Source of the DNA: Torreya grandis
Lineage: Eukaryota; Streptophyta; Pinopsida; Cupressales; Taxaceae
NCBI GenBank assembly: GCA_037957365.1
Contig: JARHVA010004806.1
Coordinates: 1,096,001-1,160,000 of the forward strand
Reading direction: 5' to 3'
Length of the DNA stretch: 64,000 bases
This document shows, in pieces, positions 34,784 through 47,121 of the stretch (the stretch's first letter is position 1; the number at the start of each line of letters is the position of its first letter). The notes under the pieces were generated by a model. The model had not been told where the DNA came from and did no database searches. It was given only the letters and a program-made list of their open reading frames with translations. Made by a program: the position numbers and the translations under genes.

Positions 34784-35549
34784 TCACACTTATAGATTTA
34801 TCTTAGAATGATCTTGAAATGTAATATTTGAATACATTTTATTCGTGATAATCATTTTGTTCTATTTTTGAATCTTTGGGAGGATATCCAAAGGTAAGTT
34901 GATCATTATCAACAAAGTCTTGTATCTTATGATTTTTTTTATATAACATATATTCATATAATTCCACAAAAATTGGTGGTAGTCACAATAAACATTGGAA
35001 TCATATCCTTTTGGTAAAGGTTCACTCATATCCACCACCATAAGAGGAGAGAGAGATATGAGATGACACTATACTAGCTTTATAAGTAATGAAGTTGCAG
35101 ACTTGGGTAATCATGTAAATTTTCTCTTAGGTGTATTAGATAATATGAGACTATTAGTTTATTGTGACACTATATTAGCCATGGTAGTTGTATTTTTTTG
35201 CCTTAATAGGTTTTACCTTGTAACTTAGTTTGATATGAAACTTTTTAGTATATGTAGTTGGTGTGATATTTACATAATTATGCTTGTTTAATGTAATAAG
35301 TTTCATTTCTCTATATTGGCCAATATGGAATAAGTAATAAAAAGATTCTAATTTATTTAAAATAAAATACTTGTGTAAGGAAGCAAGTAATTATTTCCTA
35401 AATATGTCTTGAAGTTATTTATACACCATTGGATTTGTCACTTTGGCAAACATTATTTTATATATTAAGACATATTCATTAATTGGTTCATTATTTTATT
35501 GTTTTATCTCATAAATTTGGGTATATGACATATGTTTAGTAATGTTGAG

Positions 35550-35780
35550 TTAAAAATTTGCAAAATTTTGATAGGTTATAGTTTTGAATGCTCTTACTAA
35601 TTGTATTAGTAGATCATAAAACCATATCCAAGCATAGTCATTTAAGTTTCTTTGAAATAATTTAGTCAAAATTTTATCATTAGAATAATAATAAAGGGAT
35701 GCTACATAAACAAATAAAAGATGTTTCTTAGGATCACCCTTTCCAATCTCAAAATGTGAACTTGGGTGCAAAAAAACCAA
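35550..35780 (-). pseudogene. gypsy-F gag domain
   Basis: A 76-codon open stretch reads HFEIGKGDPKKHLLFVYVASLYYY, then ILTKLFQRNLNDYAWIWFYDLL. It aligns with the gypsy-1 gag at 2860-3010 (GKGDPKKHLKYFHATCLYYA and LLTKLFPMSLKHYALIWFYDLL). This is the capsid-type domain of Ty3/gypsy elements. It is the longest surviving open piece of this element and the rest of gag is broken. Confidence 0.75.
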
Positions 35781-36656
35781 TTAGCATAGGGTATAAAGAT
35801 ATCTCAAATGAAATAGGGTTATGTAATACATATTGTGACTCAATAGCATAGGGTGATTTTATAGAATTTTTATCAATTTTGTTAACCTTATCTTTCAAAA
35901 ATTTATAGCTTTTGAAGTATCTTTCACATTTTGATCTCTAAGGCTTGAATTTTGAGAATTCACTAAAGGAGATGTAAACATTTTTGTTGAAATAGGTATT
36001 GAAACTATAATTGAGTTGAAGTTTTAATGGTTCCCATGGAGGATGTAGTAAGAATGGATTATCTTTAGGGGAACATTAGTTTTAAAACATATCCCATACC
36101 CACACCATATGTGGTATGCAAGTTTATGCTCAAGGGGAGTGAGATAGGAATATGGGGATGTGACATAGATCTAATAACATGATAAATAGATGCACATGGT
36201 TGTTCATAAATTATTTTTTTATTTTTGAGTTGATAATATAGTATGTATGATATTTTGGATATGTTTAAGAGTTTCATGAATTCACTGACAAAATAATGAA
36301 ATAGTTTTAACTTGTTCATAACCTACTTTTTCATTTTCATTATCCACATGATCAGAGATATCTTATATAATATTTTTTTTCAACGTGTGGATCATTATAA
36401 TTATTTTTATTCTCATTATTAGGTTAATTTAACATGGTATTATCTTGAGACATTTTAGGTGGATAAAGAGGTAACTCAATATATTGAATATGAATACCAA
36501 CTAATCTAGGGATACACCTAGGTTATATGCAAAGAATCAAACATATCTAAATATAAATAGAAAGTAAATATCTTAGGAAGTTGAAAAAAATATAGGAAGA
36601 TAGTATTTTCATGGAAAGACACAGATTCTAGGTTAACCAAATGTTTAATCCTTTTA

Positions 36657-37240
36657 TGATTAAGAGTTATAAAAAATATGATATTTAAGTGGTGTAAAAT
36701 AATTTATCAAAGTAGGCTAATTAAATAATTTAGTTTATGAAATTTAATTTTAGCACTGATTTACAAAAAATACTAAGTATAGAAATTAAACTGAAAAATA
36801 GTATTTGAATTACATAATAACAAAGAAGAAACAATAATTAGATTATGTAATGAAGCATAAATAGATCTAAGATGTATATCTATGGAGACAGGTTATTTAT
36901 TGTTTAAGAACTAGTCATCAAGTTATGGAAATATTCTTCCTTGCTACCTAGACACTTACATCTATGATACTATCTAAATTTATATGAAACTTAATTATAT
37001 AAATTTTTTAATGTATCAATATACAAACACCAAGGTCTTTATGGGTTTTATGTTACCTTTTGTATGATGTATCTAGATTTAGTGTGTAGGCTATGTATAA
37101 CTGTTTATATCTCAAACCCTATCTATCCACCTTAGGTTAGGTTATATTTCCTTAAAAAAATGGTTAATGGGCTTATGGTGTTGATTTGGCCTAAAATACT
37201 CCTTTGTCAATGAGCACTTCCTACATGGCCACATATAAAG
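36657..37240 (+). repeat. Second partial copia-G LTR
   Basis: It begins TGATTAAGAG and aligns with about 30578-31235, for example TTTAGTTTATGAAATTTAATTTTAG and AAACTAGTCATCA-type blocks in order. It ends abruptly about half-way through the 1.2-kb LTR. Confidence 0.6.
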
Positions 37241-37400
37241 GACAAATTGCATTTATTTCATACTTAGATAAGACTTAACTATTAAATGGAGTGAAATATA
37301 TAACGAAAAGGTAGAACTTATGGATAGTCTATATTAGATATAATAAGCTATATTTAGTGCTCATCATTTATCTCCCACACTTTTCCTTTTGCAATTCCTC
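37241..37400. repeat. Dispersed repeat shared with 57290-57450
   Basis: Both copies contain an AAAGGAYAAATTRCATT block, then TATTAGATATAATRAGCTATAT and CTCAT. By eye they are roughly 75% identical. Identity unknown. Confidence 0.55.
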
Positions 37401-40400
37401 TTGTAATCCTAGTGGAAGAACTAGTCTTCAATCCAAAAGTTTAGATTATAACCACTAACTGAGATCATAAATCTGAAAATGGTGCCCCTAATCATGATGA
37501 CCTCTAGGCAAGAATCCATAATCCATTATTACTATGTAAATATATACCTAAAATTATACCTCTACTTGATTGTGCTAATTTTTCCATGGAGACAGAGGAT
37601 AAATAATAATTAGAGGCTTGAATCTCATTCTAATCCACACATCAGATCCTCTTTCATCTATGAGCTGGGTAATAATCTATGCAACTACCCAAGCTCTCCT
37701 AATACTCCACTTGATGGTGGTGGGACTCATAAATTCCCTACATTTTAAAGCAATATGTAAAGTATCCCACCTTGATATGCTTGCATTGATGGAGTTGGTG
37801 GAATGTTGGCTCATAAAATCTCTAAAACCTACTACAATAACTCATAATAATTCATGGTATTTATTTTTCATGTGCATATGGTACATGGGTTGAAAATAAA
37901 AAAAAGATTATGAGCCTCTAGAAATTGAGGTCTCATACACAAACCTATGGTGTTATATAATTCAAGAAATTTATTGCGTGTTTTTTGCCATTCTGTCTAA
38001 TTTCTCATGGTAGAGAGGAAAACATGAAATTGTGTTTCCCCTAAAAATAAATTCACTTGAAATATATACTAAAAACCCAACACCATATTAAAAATATAGA
38101 ATTCAAAAATTTAATCCTATCTTTTTGTAGTACTTTTGAGAAAGATATCTATAAACATGTGTTCATCCTCAATAATATGGGTAAATCCAAGAGAAATAAA
38201 CTATATTTGCCACTTGTATAATTGTTCATGAATAAAAAGAACATAGACAGAGGCATATTGCCTACATGATAATGTTTTTTTAGAAATTTCACAAATATTT
38301 TTAATGGAAGTTTGAGCTTTCTACAATTATTATTGAGATTCCACTTTAATCTTAGCATTTTATTCTTCTAATTTTTTAATTTTATGCTAAGATTTATTCA
38401 AAACTAAAATCATTTCATAGAGTGGAAGCGGGAAGGAAGGAATATCCCTTGTGTTTCCTTCAATTTGTACTACTATTTCTCAAATTTGCTTTGCATTACT
38501 TGAAAAGAGTCTTATAACTTAGCAATATAAGTGGTTAGCTCATGTATACGAGTTGTTTATTGTGATAACAATGCATTTTTACTAGAAATAGAATGTTGTA
38601 CATTATTAATCTGAGTATCTTTACCAATAGAATGTTCTTATGACTAACATTATTGATGATGACATGGAAACGCTAAAGTTTCACCTAGAAATTGGTGTGG
38701 AATAGATGTTCACACTCTTCAAATATGTCAATCATAGTTGTTTTGGTGCTTAGACAAAAGGCATTTAGATCAGTTATATGCATCAGTGTGGGTCCTAATG
38801 TAGATTGTGTGAGAAAGGATTGCTACACATGGCATTTGGAGTTATCATGGGTTAATGAGTGATGGTGATGACACCACTTATCACCTAAATTATTCTTTCC
38901 TTTAATTAAAATAGAAATTTGGAAATTAACAATGTGGGTATCCTTATTGGAAAGGGAATTCTACAAATTACTCAATTCATGGGATGTGAAAACATCTGAT
39001 TGTGTATTCTAGTTTGCTCAACATTCATTACTATAAAAATTATTTATTTTGCCTTAACTTGAGAAATAGATTCTTCACATCTTCTTTCCAAATTGGAAAT
39101 AATTTGGTTCTTACCTTGTAGTGTTTAATGGAGAAAATCTAATTCCACTTATTGCTACTGAATGGTTTTTTCATTTTAGAATAGATCCATGACATGTTAT
39201 AACTCCTCCTATTCATGAGAAAGCTAGGGAGAATATGGATCTTCTTCTATAAATAGAGATTTACCCTTATCATCTATAGAGGGTAAAGTTATTTCTACTT
39301 CTTGAGCCACAATTTATTCTAAAAGGGTTTCTTATTCATATATTATTTCTTGTGCATGGGTTTCTTCTTCAGATACTTGTTTAACATATATAAATTCTAT
39401 GGGAGAGATTAAGATTCCCAAAAATTTTACTACCTATACATCTCCATCTTCCTTCTAAAGAATGAGATGATGACTTCATTAGAGTTTGATTGGAGGATTA
39501 GGGTTTTCTAATGAAACTCCCATTCATCTTTTTGATCTTTGATGCAACATATTCAAAGCTAAGGGCATTGAATTTGGGCCTTCTTTAAATTTTGATGTTA
39601 TGGAAGGAGGATAAATAAGGCGTGGTTTTTTCTTAAAAAAAAATTTGGGATGATTTATGGAGAAAGGAGGACCAAGCCTTTTCACCCTTAGGTTTTTGTA
39701 GTGAATGATGTTGACAGATGAGATTAACTAGACCATGGTATCTACCAAACCTAATTCCTCTTTTTAATTTCTAGGTAACATTAATTATGGCATGGTGAAT
39801 AAAAGATGGAAGGTTTACCTAGTACTCTACTCTAGAGGCTCCTTTGTGCAAATGAATAAGAAGTTGCACGGCATCTCCACCAACCATAGTGAATTGACCA
39901 TCATAGATAAGATACTTCTAACCCAAAATGTAACATTATACCATGGCTATGGAAGGTTATCTCACATGATTCCTATAGCCACACCTTGTGGGGATTTGGC
40001 CAATCTAGGATGGATCTCATTTATTTAAATGAGCATTTGAATCAAGTCAACAAAACTTAATTTATTTGTGACAACTACATCTTTCTCAAGAATTCCAGAG
40101 ATTTCACTGATCATAGAAGAATCCACCAAAATGTGATATTATCTGACAACATAATGGTCCTCATTAAAATTTTCAAATAATTCTTACACAATATTTTCCT
40201 AAGAATGTTGAAACATTTTTAATAAATTCAACCATCCTACTAACTCAAAAATATCTCTAGTTCATTCATCTTGTATCAATGCATCTGATGATTTTGGTTG
40301 GTTTTTTTCTTCCTAACTCCCATCTTTAGAGCTATCACTATTTTATTGAAAACCTGATTATTATAAGAAAAATGAAGCTTGAAATTGACTGGGATATAGT

Positions 40401-40899
40401 GGAAGGCAATAAATTGGGTATATGATGCAATAATAGATACCAGTTACAATGAATAATAAATAAAGATGTATCATGAAATTATGGGAATAATTATGGTATA
40501 TCACTTTAGAGCATGCAATATTTAATGAAAAATCCCTTTTAAGGTCACAATCAATGATGTGGTGTAAGGGGTCATAATTGTTATCACTTGAAGTAATATC
40601 TATAATTATTTTCACATCACATCATATCTTTTTGAAAAGGTCCTTTTAAAATAACTTCACATCAAATCTTTGAATGTGGTGATGATGTTGGATTTATCAC
40701 ATCCATGTGGCATCACCAGAACTTGTCCATTTGAAAAATCATTGACTATGATCATACATGCATGACTTGAAACAAAAAATGCTTAACCTTTTAGGAAATA
40801 AATATAATTTTACCTTTTTTGTATGGATCCATGCCTATCTTCTAGAGTTGTCATATGTCTTACAAGGATAAACAAGTTTGAAAAGATAGGTTAGTTGAT
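37401..40899. other. 3.5 kb without recognised features
   Basis: Several short open frames are present (37618-37893 +, 38149-38358 -, 39792-40028 +, 40361-40615 -). None shows a family motif, domain or start context that would support a gene. The region is slightly less AT-rich than its surroundings, especially at 39500-40000. It may be old non-coding element sequence, perhaps partly the 3' region of gypsy-D on the far side of copia-C. Confidence 0.4.
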
Positions 40900-41174
40900 T
40901 GTTAACGTAATAATGTATTTACCTTGGGTTATTGACTAAGCTAATAAGTCTATGGTTAGTTTCCTTAACCAATTCGATTAATAGGTTAGTCTATTTAACG
41001 GGCTTAGCTATTTTCATGCTAGTTGATGCTAGTTGTTTTACTCACCCTTTTCACATGTTTGTCAAATGGCTCATTTCTTTGTTGATTTAATAGGCCTTCT
41101 TGTATTATTTGGATATGAAATGAATAATGTGAATACAATTTAGTTCTTTCTCACTCTCTATGTTTTATCTAATA
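40900..41174 (+). repeat. copia-C 5' LTR
   Basis: 275 bp, TGTTAACGTA to TATCTAATA, directly followed by the primer-binding site. Confidence 0.9.
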
Positions 41175-41188
41175 TGGTATTTAGAGCC
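41175..41188 (+). promoter_or_regulatory. copia-C primer-binding site
   Basis: TGGTATTTAGAGCC matches TGGTATCAGAGCCC-type initiator tRNA-Met sites, with a one-base length difference in the middle. Confidence 0.8.
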
Positions 41189-42010
41189 CATGGTGTATAG
41201 ATCCTAAGTGGAGGTCTATGAAATCTAGAGAGGTCTATGTTTTCTAGGGAGAAGCTTCATGCACCCAGTGGAGAGCCATAAGAGAGAAAATTTTGTAAGC
41301 TCAACTTGAAGACCAAAAAACTACCTAAGAGGATCAAAAGTCTAAATAAGATCAAAAAAAGGTTAGAAGAAGTAGTTTTACGTAGTTTAAATCCTTTGTT
41401 TATTTTTTTGATAGGTCATATGGCCTATGCACTATATAGTTCAAGGAGAGGTGGAAAAATTCAAATCTTGATCATTTTTAATGAAATAAGAGTCTAAACT
41501 AAGAGTTAATTCATAACTTGAATAGTGGTACAGATGATTTAGGATTTGGCTAAGAAATGAGATCAAAATCTACACCTAAAGTTTCATAGGTAGGCAAATT
41601 TTATGATTGGCTAAATATTTTCATGAAATTTTTAACCTAAAGTTTTATTATTTCAATTATTTTTATTTTTTTAATTGAAATAAGTCAAAACTTTAGCCAA
41701 TAGGGGTTATTGAGAACCTACTACTGATAAATAATCATGGAAGTGTCCGGGAAGTTAGAAATTTCACCATTTTTTGGGTTTTTTAATCTAGATGTGGATG
41801 GAGAAAGATTTTTTTTTAAATCAGAGTTGTAGGTTTCTTGATTTAATTGTTTTAGTGATATAAAATTTGATCTTGCAAATGGTATTGAGTTTGTTGCTAA
41901 AAACAAGTAGAGTTATTTAGTATCAATATAGAATCAATGTGTAGAAGAAATTTTTATAAAATTCATTATAGTTTTTATAATTTAATTATTTTCATGAAAA
42001 ACTAGGTCAA
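41189..42010 (+). other. copia-C leader
   Basis: About 0.8 kb. A Lys-rich open frame at 41306-41497 has no recognised motif. The T-rich part near 41640-41830 has no coding signal. Confidence 0.5.
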
Positions 42011-42829
42011 ATGGCTAGTATTCAACACCTTTTACTACCAAAATTTCAAAACTTGACTAGTAAGAACTTTAGTTTGTGGAGTCACAAGGTTTTGATGATA
42101 TGTGAATATCGAAACCTTGATCAAATAGTGGAAATACCTACCACTGGTTATGATTACTATGATAAATGTCATTGTTAGGCTCTTATGTTGTTAAAATTAC
42201 TAGTAGTAGATTTTCTAATCTTAGAGGTTAGAAATATGACCATTACATCAGTTTTATAGACTAGTCATACTTCTAAATATGAGGCTTATAAAGTTGGTAT
42301 GGCATTATATTTGAATAATTTGTTATTTTCTATTAATATGTAAGAAGGTGGCTCCAAATCTAAGTTTTTTTTGTAGGTCAAGGACATCAGTTATCAGTTA
42401 AAGGTTGTACAAAAGCCTGTTAATGAGCAAGATTTCATTACTTTGGTTATACAAAATATTCCACCTTCATTTGAGTCATTTTTGGAGTCATTTCACATGA
42501 TTTCTAATACTCAAAATTTAGACTTTGAAAATTTGGCCACATTGCTATTGTAAAAGGAGAGACAATAGGAATATATAGTGTTGTCTACATCTACTTCTAT
42601 AGAGAGTGCATTCTTCATCAAGGGAAAGGGTAAGCAGTTTGTTAAAACTACTAGCTCTCCAACAAAAACTTCACAAGTAAGTGGTTCCAATAAGAGATCT
42701 AAGTGGAAATGTTTTTACTATAAGCAATTTGGTCACCTTAAGAAAGATTACAATAAAAGACAATATGATATGGCTAACCCTAGAAAGAAAACCCATCATG
42801 TGAATGAAGTTGAAGGTGAAGGCACATAA
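42011..42829 (+). pseudogene. copia-C gag with lost zinc knuckle
   Basis: The start ATG at 42011 begins MASIQHLLLPKFQNLTSKNFSLWSHKV, a typical plant copia gag N-terminus with the conserved NF..W block. The same frame continues through ISYQLKVVQKPVNEQDFITLVIQNIPPSFESFL to a basic tail. It has several stops (mainly TAG) before a final open part at 42578-42829. The zinc knuckle reads CFYYKQFGHLKKDY: Cys-His are kept, but the second and fourth positions of CX2CX4HX4C are Tyr. Each Cys-to-Tyr change is a single G-to-A transition. Confidence 0.85.
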
Positions 42830-42849
42830 TCATCTCCTAATTTTTCTTT

Positions 42850-43240
42850 CATGGATTCCAATGGTAATTCTATGATGGATCAAGCTTGTTACTTTGATTT
42901 AGGGGCATCTCACCATTATACATGCCATAAGGACTGATATGTGTATTTTGTTGAAATTTATAGTAATAATGAATATGTATCTTTGGGAGATGGTAGGACT
43001 CATTTTGTGAAATGATATAGTAATGTTTAGATTAGTTTTAATGGTGTAGTTTAGTATACATTTAAGAATTTTAGGTATGTTCTTGATATGAACAAAAAAT
43101 TACTTTCAATCAGTGAGATCACTTCAAAATTTGATTTTGTTGTAAAGTTTTAAGGACAACAATGCTTAGTCACTACCAATGATAACAAGATTATTACTAT
43201 TACGATTGGTAAGAAAAGCTTATATAAGCTTGTATATCCA
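42850..43240 (+). pseudogene. copia-C aspartic protease
   Basis: DLGASHHYT (about 42897-42923) is the active-site region, with Leu in place of the Ser of Asp-Ser-Gly. VSLGDGRTHFVK and FKNFRYVLDMNKKLLSISEI follow, matching the copia protease C-terminal half. In-frame stops include TGA and TAG. It sits between gag and the pre-integrase domain. Confidence 0.8.
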
Positions 43241-44110
43241 TAGAGGGCAAAGAAAAGTTCACTTGAAATAGTTGATAGCACAAGTTCACTATGGCATGAA
43301 AGGTATGGGTATTTAGTTTTCCAATATTTGACTACATTGAGCAAGAATAAGATTGTTAAAAGGATTATTTATATTCAAGATAGTCATCATGTATGTATTG
43401 GATGTCAGTTGAGGAAGCAAGTTAGACATTCATTTGATGTTGGTAAAGCTTTAAGATCTAAGGGAGTATTGGATCTAGTACATATAGACTTGGATGGTCT
43501 AATGTAGACACCTACCCCTTCTAGAGCCTATTATTTTTTATTGCTGGTCGATGATTTCTCTAGGAAAAAGTTGGTATACTTTCTAGTGAAGAAATATGGT
43601 TTTTTTTAGCTTCCTTACTTAGAAAGCTATGGTTGAAAAATAGGCAAGAAGGTCAATGAAATATCTTAGAATAGATAATGGGGCTGAATTCATCTCAAAA
43701 TAGTTCAACAATTTTTGTACCATTGAAGGCATACAAAAATAGTATACTACCCCATACACTCCACAACAAAATAGAGTTGTGGAAAGGTAAAATAGGATGG
43801 TGATGGACATGGCACACTATATGGTCCAAAGTATAAATGCTCCATATAGATATTGAGTAGAAGTAGTGAATATGATGGTGTACATCCTCAATATAAGTCT
43901 TACAAAAGCATTGGAGAATATGACTCTAGAGGAGGCTTGGTTAGGTCAAACTATAGATGTAAGTGCTTTCCAAATTTTTGGTTGTGTAGCTTTTGCAATT
44001 TTTCCTAGTCAAAATAGAAGTAACATGGATATAAAAAGTAAAGTATACATTTTTATTGGGTAAAATGAGTATTCAAAGTCATATAGATTACTTGATGTTT
44101 CTACTAGAAA
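43241..44110 (+). pseudogene. copia-C pre-integrase domain and integrase
   Basis: LWHERYGYLVFQYL (about 43291) and CIGCQLRKQ (about 43396) form the zinc-finger halves. DLVHIDLDGL contains the first catalytic Asp and LLVDDFSRKK the usual DDFSR block. The second Asp region is visible near 43672 (RIDNGAEFI-like). The open stretch at 43866-44063 reads MTLEEAWLGQTIDVSAFQIFGCVAF, the C-terminal PxEAW block. Frames shift at least twice, and several TAG stops fall at Gln positions. Confidence 0.82.
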
Positions 44111-44499
44111 AGTTATGGTAAATAGAGATGTCATAGTAATGAACATATGCCATACTTCATAGCAACTGGTATAGTTTAAATATCAAGTTATTATTTTCTT
44201 CTAATGATTCTATTATAAGTTGTGGTGTGAAAGTTGAGCATGATTCTATTTCATCAGTGGAATCAAATTCCAAAGAGTGAATTGATTTAAGTCATTATGA
44301 GGTTCCAATAAAACAACCAAAGAATCCAAAGTGGTATTCTGCCATTATAGAAGAACTAAAGGAGGGAGACTTGCCATAGGGTGTGGAAGGAAGAAGATTG
44401 AGATTTGGAAAGTAGTTTATTAATAGAGGTGAGCATGAAAATTTTCTCTAACAACTATTATTTCACATGTATTTGAGCCTTATTATTTCTCAAAGGCCA

Positions 44500-45500
44500 A
44501 AGGGAATCATGAGTAGGAATCATCCATGTAATTGGAATATGATTCCTTGATGAAAAATAAGACTTGGGAGCTCATAGAGCTACCACCAAGAAAGAAATAA
44601 ATTGTTGTAGATGGATTTACAAGGTAAAATACAAAGTAGATGGTTCCTTAGATAAACACAAAGATAAACTTATTACAAAAGGTTATGTATAAGAATAAGG
44701 GGTTGATAATAAGGAGACTTTTGCTCCTACTACAAAAATGTCAACTTTTCATTTGATTATTGCTATTGTTGCTTAGTTTGGATGGTAGGTGCACCAAATG
44801 GATGTCAAAAGTGCTTTCTTGAATGGATATCTAGAGGAGGAAGTCTACATGGTTTAGACATAGGGTTTTTAAGTTCTTGGTAAGTAAGATCTTGTTTATA
44901 GGTTGATAACATCCTTATATGGGCTTAAACAGGCTCCTTGAACTTGCTATATGAAGATAGATACATACCTTAGGGAGTCTGGTTTTAAAAGGTGTAAATC
45001 TGAACCAACTCTCTATATAAAGATGTTTAGTGATGATATATTGATTCTCATTGTACATGTTGATGATTTATCCATCACTGGGAGTATTTATAGTCTCATT
45101 CAACAGATGAAGGCTGATATTTGTTGTACTTTTGACATGATAGACTTAGGACTACTAAAATACTATTTAGGTGTTGAGTTTTGGCAAGATGATTATTTTG
45201 TATTCATGTCATAGAATAAGTATGACAAATAATTATTGAAAAGGTTTAGAATTATGGATTTTAATCTAACTCACACACCTATGGAATTTGGATCTAAAAT
45301 TTTAACTAACACTATTTCACCTTTGATCAATGAAACAATGTATCAGTAGCTAGTCGATAGTCTCATTTACCTGACTACCACTAGACTGAATATTTATTTT
45401 GCAGTGAGTTTTATATCTCACTTCGTGTATAAACCATATGAAGTACATTTGTTAGCTATAAAATAGGTATTAAGATATTTCAAAGCTACTCTTGACTTTG
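44500..45500 (+). pseudogene. copia-C reverse transcriptase
   Basis: The N-terminal part, SLMKNKTWELIELPPRKK (from about 44550), is followed in other frames by QMDVKSAFLNGYLEEEVYM (about 44797-44852) and LYGLKQAP-like text. The open stretch 44951-45214 contains IVHVDDLSITGS, in which the YVDD active site reads HVDD, and MIDLGLLKYYLGVEFWQDD. SLIYLTTTRLNIYFAVSF follows at about 45360. The active-site Tyr-to-His change and the frameshifts make it inactive. Confidence 0.85.
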
Positions 45501-46000
45501 GCATACTATATGAGAAGTCTGTAGATTTTGAGCTTTTAGGATATTTAAACTTTGATTGGGTAGGATCGGTAGATTCAAGAAAATCAATAACAGGCTATGT
45601 ATTCACTCTTGGTTTAGGAGTTTTCTCATAATAGAGAAAACTAAAAAAACAATGGCATTATATTCAATAGAAATAGAGTATAAATTTGTAGTTAGTGTAG
45701 GTTGTGAAACTATGTGGTTAAAGAGAATCTTGGAGGATCTTCAGTTTGAGTCATCAAAGCCTACTCTAATTTTTTGTGATAACTAGAGTGTTTTGAAGAT
45801 GGTGAATAATCTAGTATTCCATGCCATGAATGAACACATTAAGGTTCACCATTATTAAATCTCATATTTGATTATAAATGAAGACATTAGTCTCTTCTAC
45901 TGCCTGACTACAGAGCATCCAACTGATATAATGACCAAACCACTTAGTACAAACAAGTTCATAAAATTCAGAGATAAACTTGGTCTTGTGTCTGGTTTTT
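45501..46000 (+). pseudogene. copia-C RNase H
   Basis: GYLNFDWVGSVDSRKSITGYVFTLG carries the first conserved Asp. After a frameshift the text reads ALYSIEIEYKFVVSV (usual form ALSSTEAEY), then LIFCDN*SVLKMVNN with the next conserved Asp and a TAG at a Gln position. The end reads TEHPTDIMTKPLSTNKFIKFRDKLGL, a standard copia pol C-terminus. The polypurine tract and LTR follow within 30 bp. Confidence 0.85.
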
Positions 46001-46002
46001 TC

Positions 46003-46014
46003 ATTAAGGGAGGG
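46003..46014 (+). promoter_or_regulatory. copia-C polypurine tract
   Basis: TTAAGGGAGGG immediately before the TGTTA that starts the 3' LTR. Confidence 0.8.
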
Positions 46015-46289
46015 TGTTATCATAATTATGTATTTACCTTGGGTTATTGACTAAGGTAATAAGTCTATAGTTAGTTGCCTTAACCACTTGGGTTAAGAGG
46101 TTAGTTTTTTTAATGGGCTTAGCTATTTTCATGCTAATCAACATTAATTGTTTTACTTACCCTTTTCACATGTTTCTCAGGTGGCTCATTTATTTTCCTA
46201 TTTTATAGGCATTATTTTATTGTTCAGATATGGAATGAATGATTTGAATATAACTTGGTTCTTTTTCACTCTCTATGTTTTATCTAATA
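46015..46289 (+). repeat. copia-C 3' LTR
   Basis: 275 bp, TGTTATCATA to TATCTAATA, co-linear with 40900-41174. Confidence 0.9.
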
Positions 46290-46435
46290 CTAACAATAAT
46301 TCATATTTTATTGTACAAGATTCTTATGAAAAGTGTCATTACTGGTTTTCACTTTTTAGTATTTTTTTAATTTTTAATTATTTTTTTAATTTTCTTATTT
46401 TTAAATTTTTTTTTTGAATTTTGAAGGAGAATCAC
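46290..46435 (-). other. T-rich tract at the end of gypsy-D pol
   Basis: On the - strand this is an A-rich, Lys-rich text following integrase, as in other plant gypsy elements. No other feature. Confidence 0.4.
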
Positions 46436-46439
46436 CATT

Positions 46440-47116
46440 TTATAGTTGTTAGAACTCCTCCTTTATTGGTTGTTTGCACAAGGATCATTTGGCCTTAGTG
46501 GAAGAACCGTGTTCTTCCACAAGGTTAAATTGGTCTTAAATCTAATTAATAAACTCATCCTTACTGAGAGGTCTTCTGTACACCTTAAGTCTATGATCAC
46601 TAAACAAAAGTGTCCTTTGGTCACCATCATTTGGTTGAAGCTAGATAGAGCCATTTCTATGAATTATTTTGATTAGGTATGGTTAGAACCATCTTGTCCC
46701 AAGCTTACCCTTGAAATTTTAGAATTTAGAATCAAATAGAAGTGCCCAATATCCTTCTTGAAATTGTCTTTATCTTATGTAGTATTATGCCACTTCTTTC
46801 TTTTCTTTTGGATCATGATGGTTTGAGTGAGTGGATCCATTATTAATTCATCCAACCTATTTAGTTTCAAGATTCTTTATTTTTCTGCTTCATCAAGATC
46901 AATTTTCATATCAACTATTGTCTTTAATGTCTACAATTCAAATTCTATTGGAAAAAAATGTTTATTTCCATACACTAGTTCATATGGAGAGAATCTTGTA
47001 GTTATCTTCCATGTTGTATTGTATACCCAAACTACTTCAAGTACTCTTTCTACCTAATATTCACTATGTCTATTCATTATTTTGGTTAGAATGTTTTCTA
47101 GCTCTTGGTTGGTGAC
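46440..47116 (-). pseudogene. gypsy-D integrase, C-terminal part
   Basis: The - strand text reads VTNQELENILTKIMNRHSEY, then VERVLEVVWVYNTTWKITTRFSPYELVYGNKHFFPIEFEL. It continues with MKIDLDEAEK, LKLNRLDEL and KKRKKWHN. These follow the catalytic Glu in plant gypsy integrases and include the PYELVYG and FPIEF motifs. Stops and shifts are present. It joins in frame with the part ending at 49026 once the intervening 1.9-kb insertion is disregarded. Confidence 0.85.
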
Positions 47117-47121
47117 CTTCA

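Larger units (their letters stand above)
31865..36650 (-). mobile_element. gypsy-F: gag-PR gypsy element, - strand
   Basis: Read on the - strand: a gag domain (35780-35550), an aspartic protease (34783 to about 34270), an A-rich run (about 33860-33700), a non-coding 3' region and a polypurine tract. The tract's complement TTTCCCCCATTT lies at 31952-31963, followed by an LTR starting TGTCGATGCTAAAATT at 31951. This is the architecture of gypsy-1, with no RT or integrase recognised. The LTR is interrupted by copia-G and resumes as the inverted repeat piece at about 30570. The 5' LTR on the right side was not identified. Confidence 0.6.
40900..46289 (+). mobile_element. copia-C: full-length Ty1/copia element, inactivated
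   Basis: Two LTRs of exactly 275 bp each flank an initiator tRNA-Met-like primer site, a leader, gag with a ruined zinc knuckle, PR, INT, RT and RNase H, and a polypurine tract. Each LTR starts TGTTA and ends TCTAATA. By eye the LTRs are roughly 80-85% identical, so this copy is older than copia-A. I could not find matching target-site duplications (TTGAT on the left, CTAAC on the right). It lies just beyond the C-terminal end of gypsy-D pol. Confidence 0.9.

Noticed and set aside
37618..37893. 91-codon + strand open frame
   Set aside because: No recognisable domain and no supporting context. Reported only as part of an unassigned interval.
40895..46294. Target-site duplication for copia-C
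   Set aside because: The flanks TTGAT and CTAAC do not match, so none was called.
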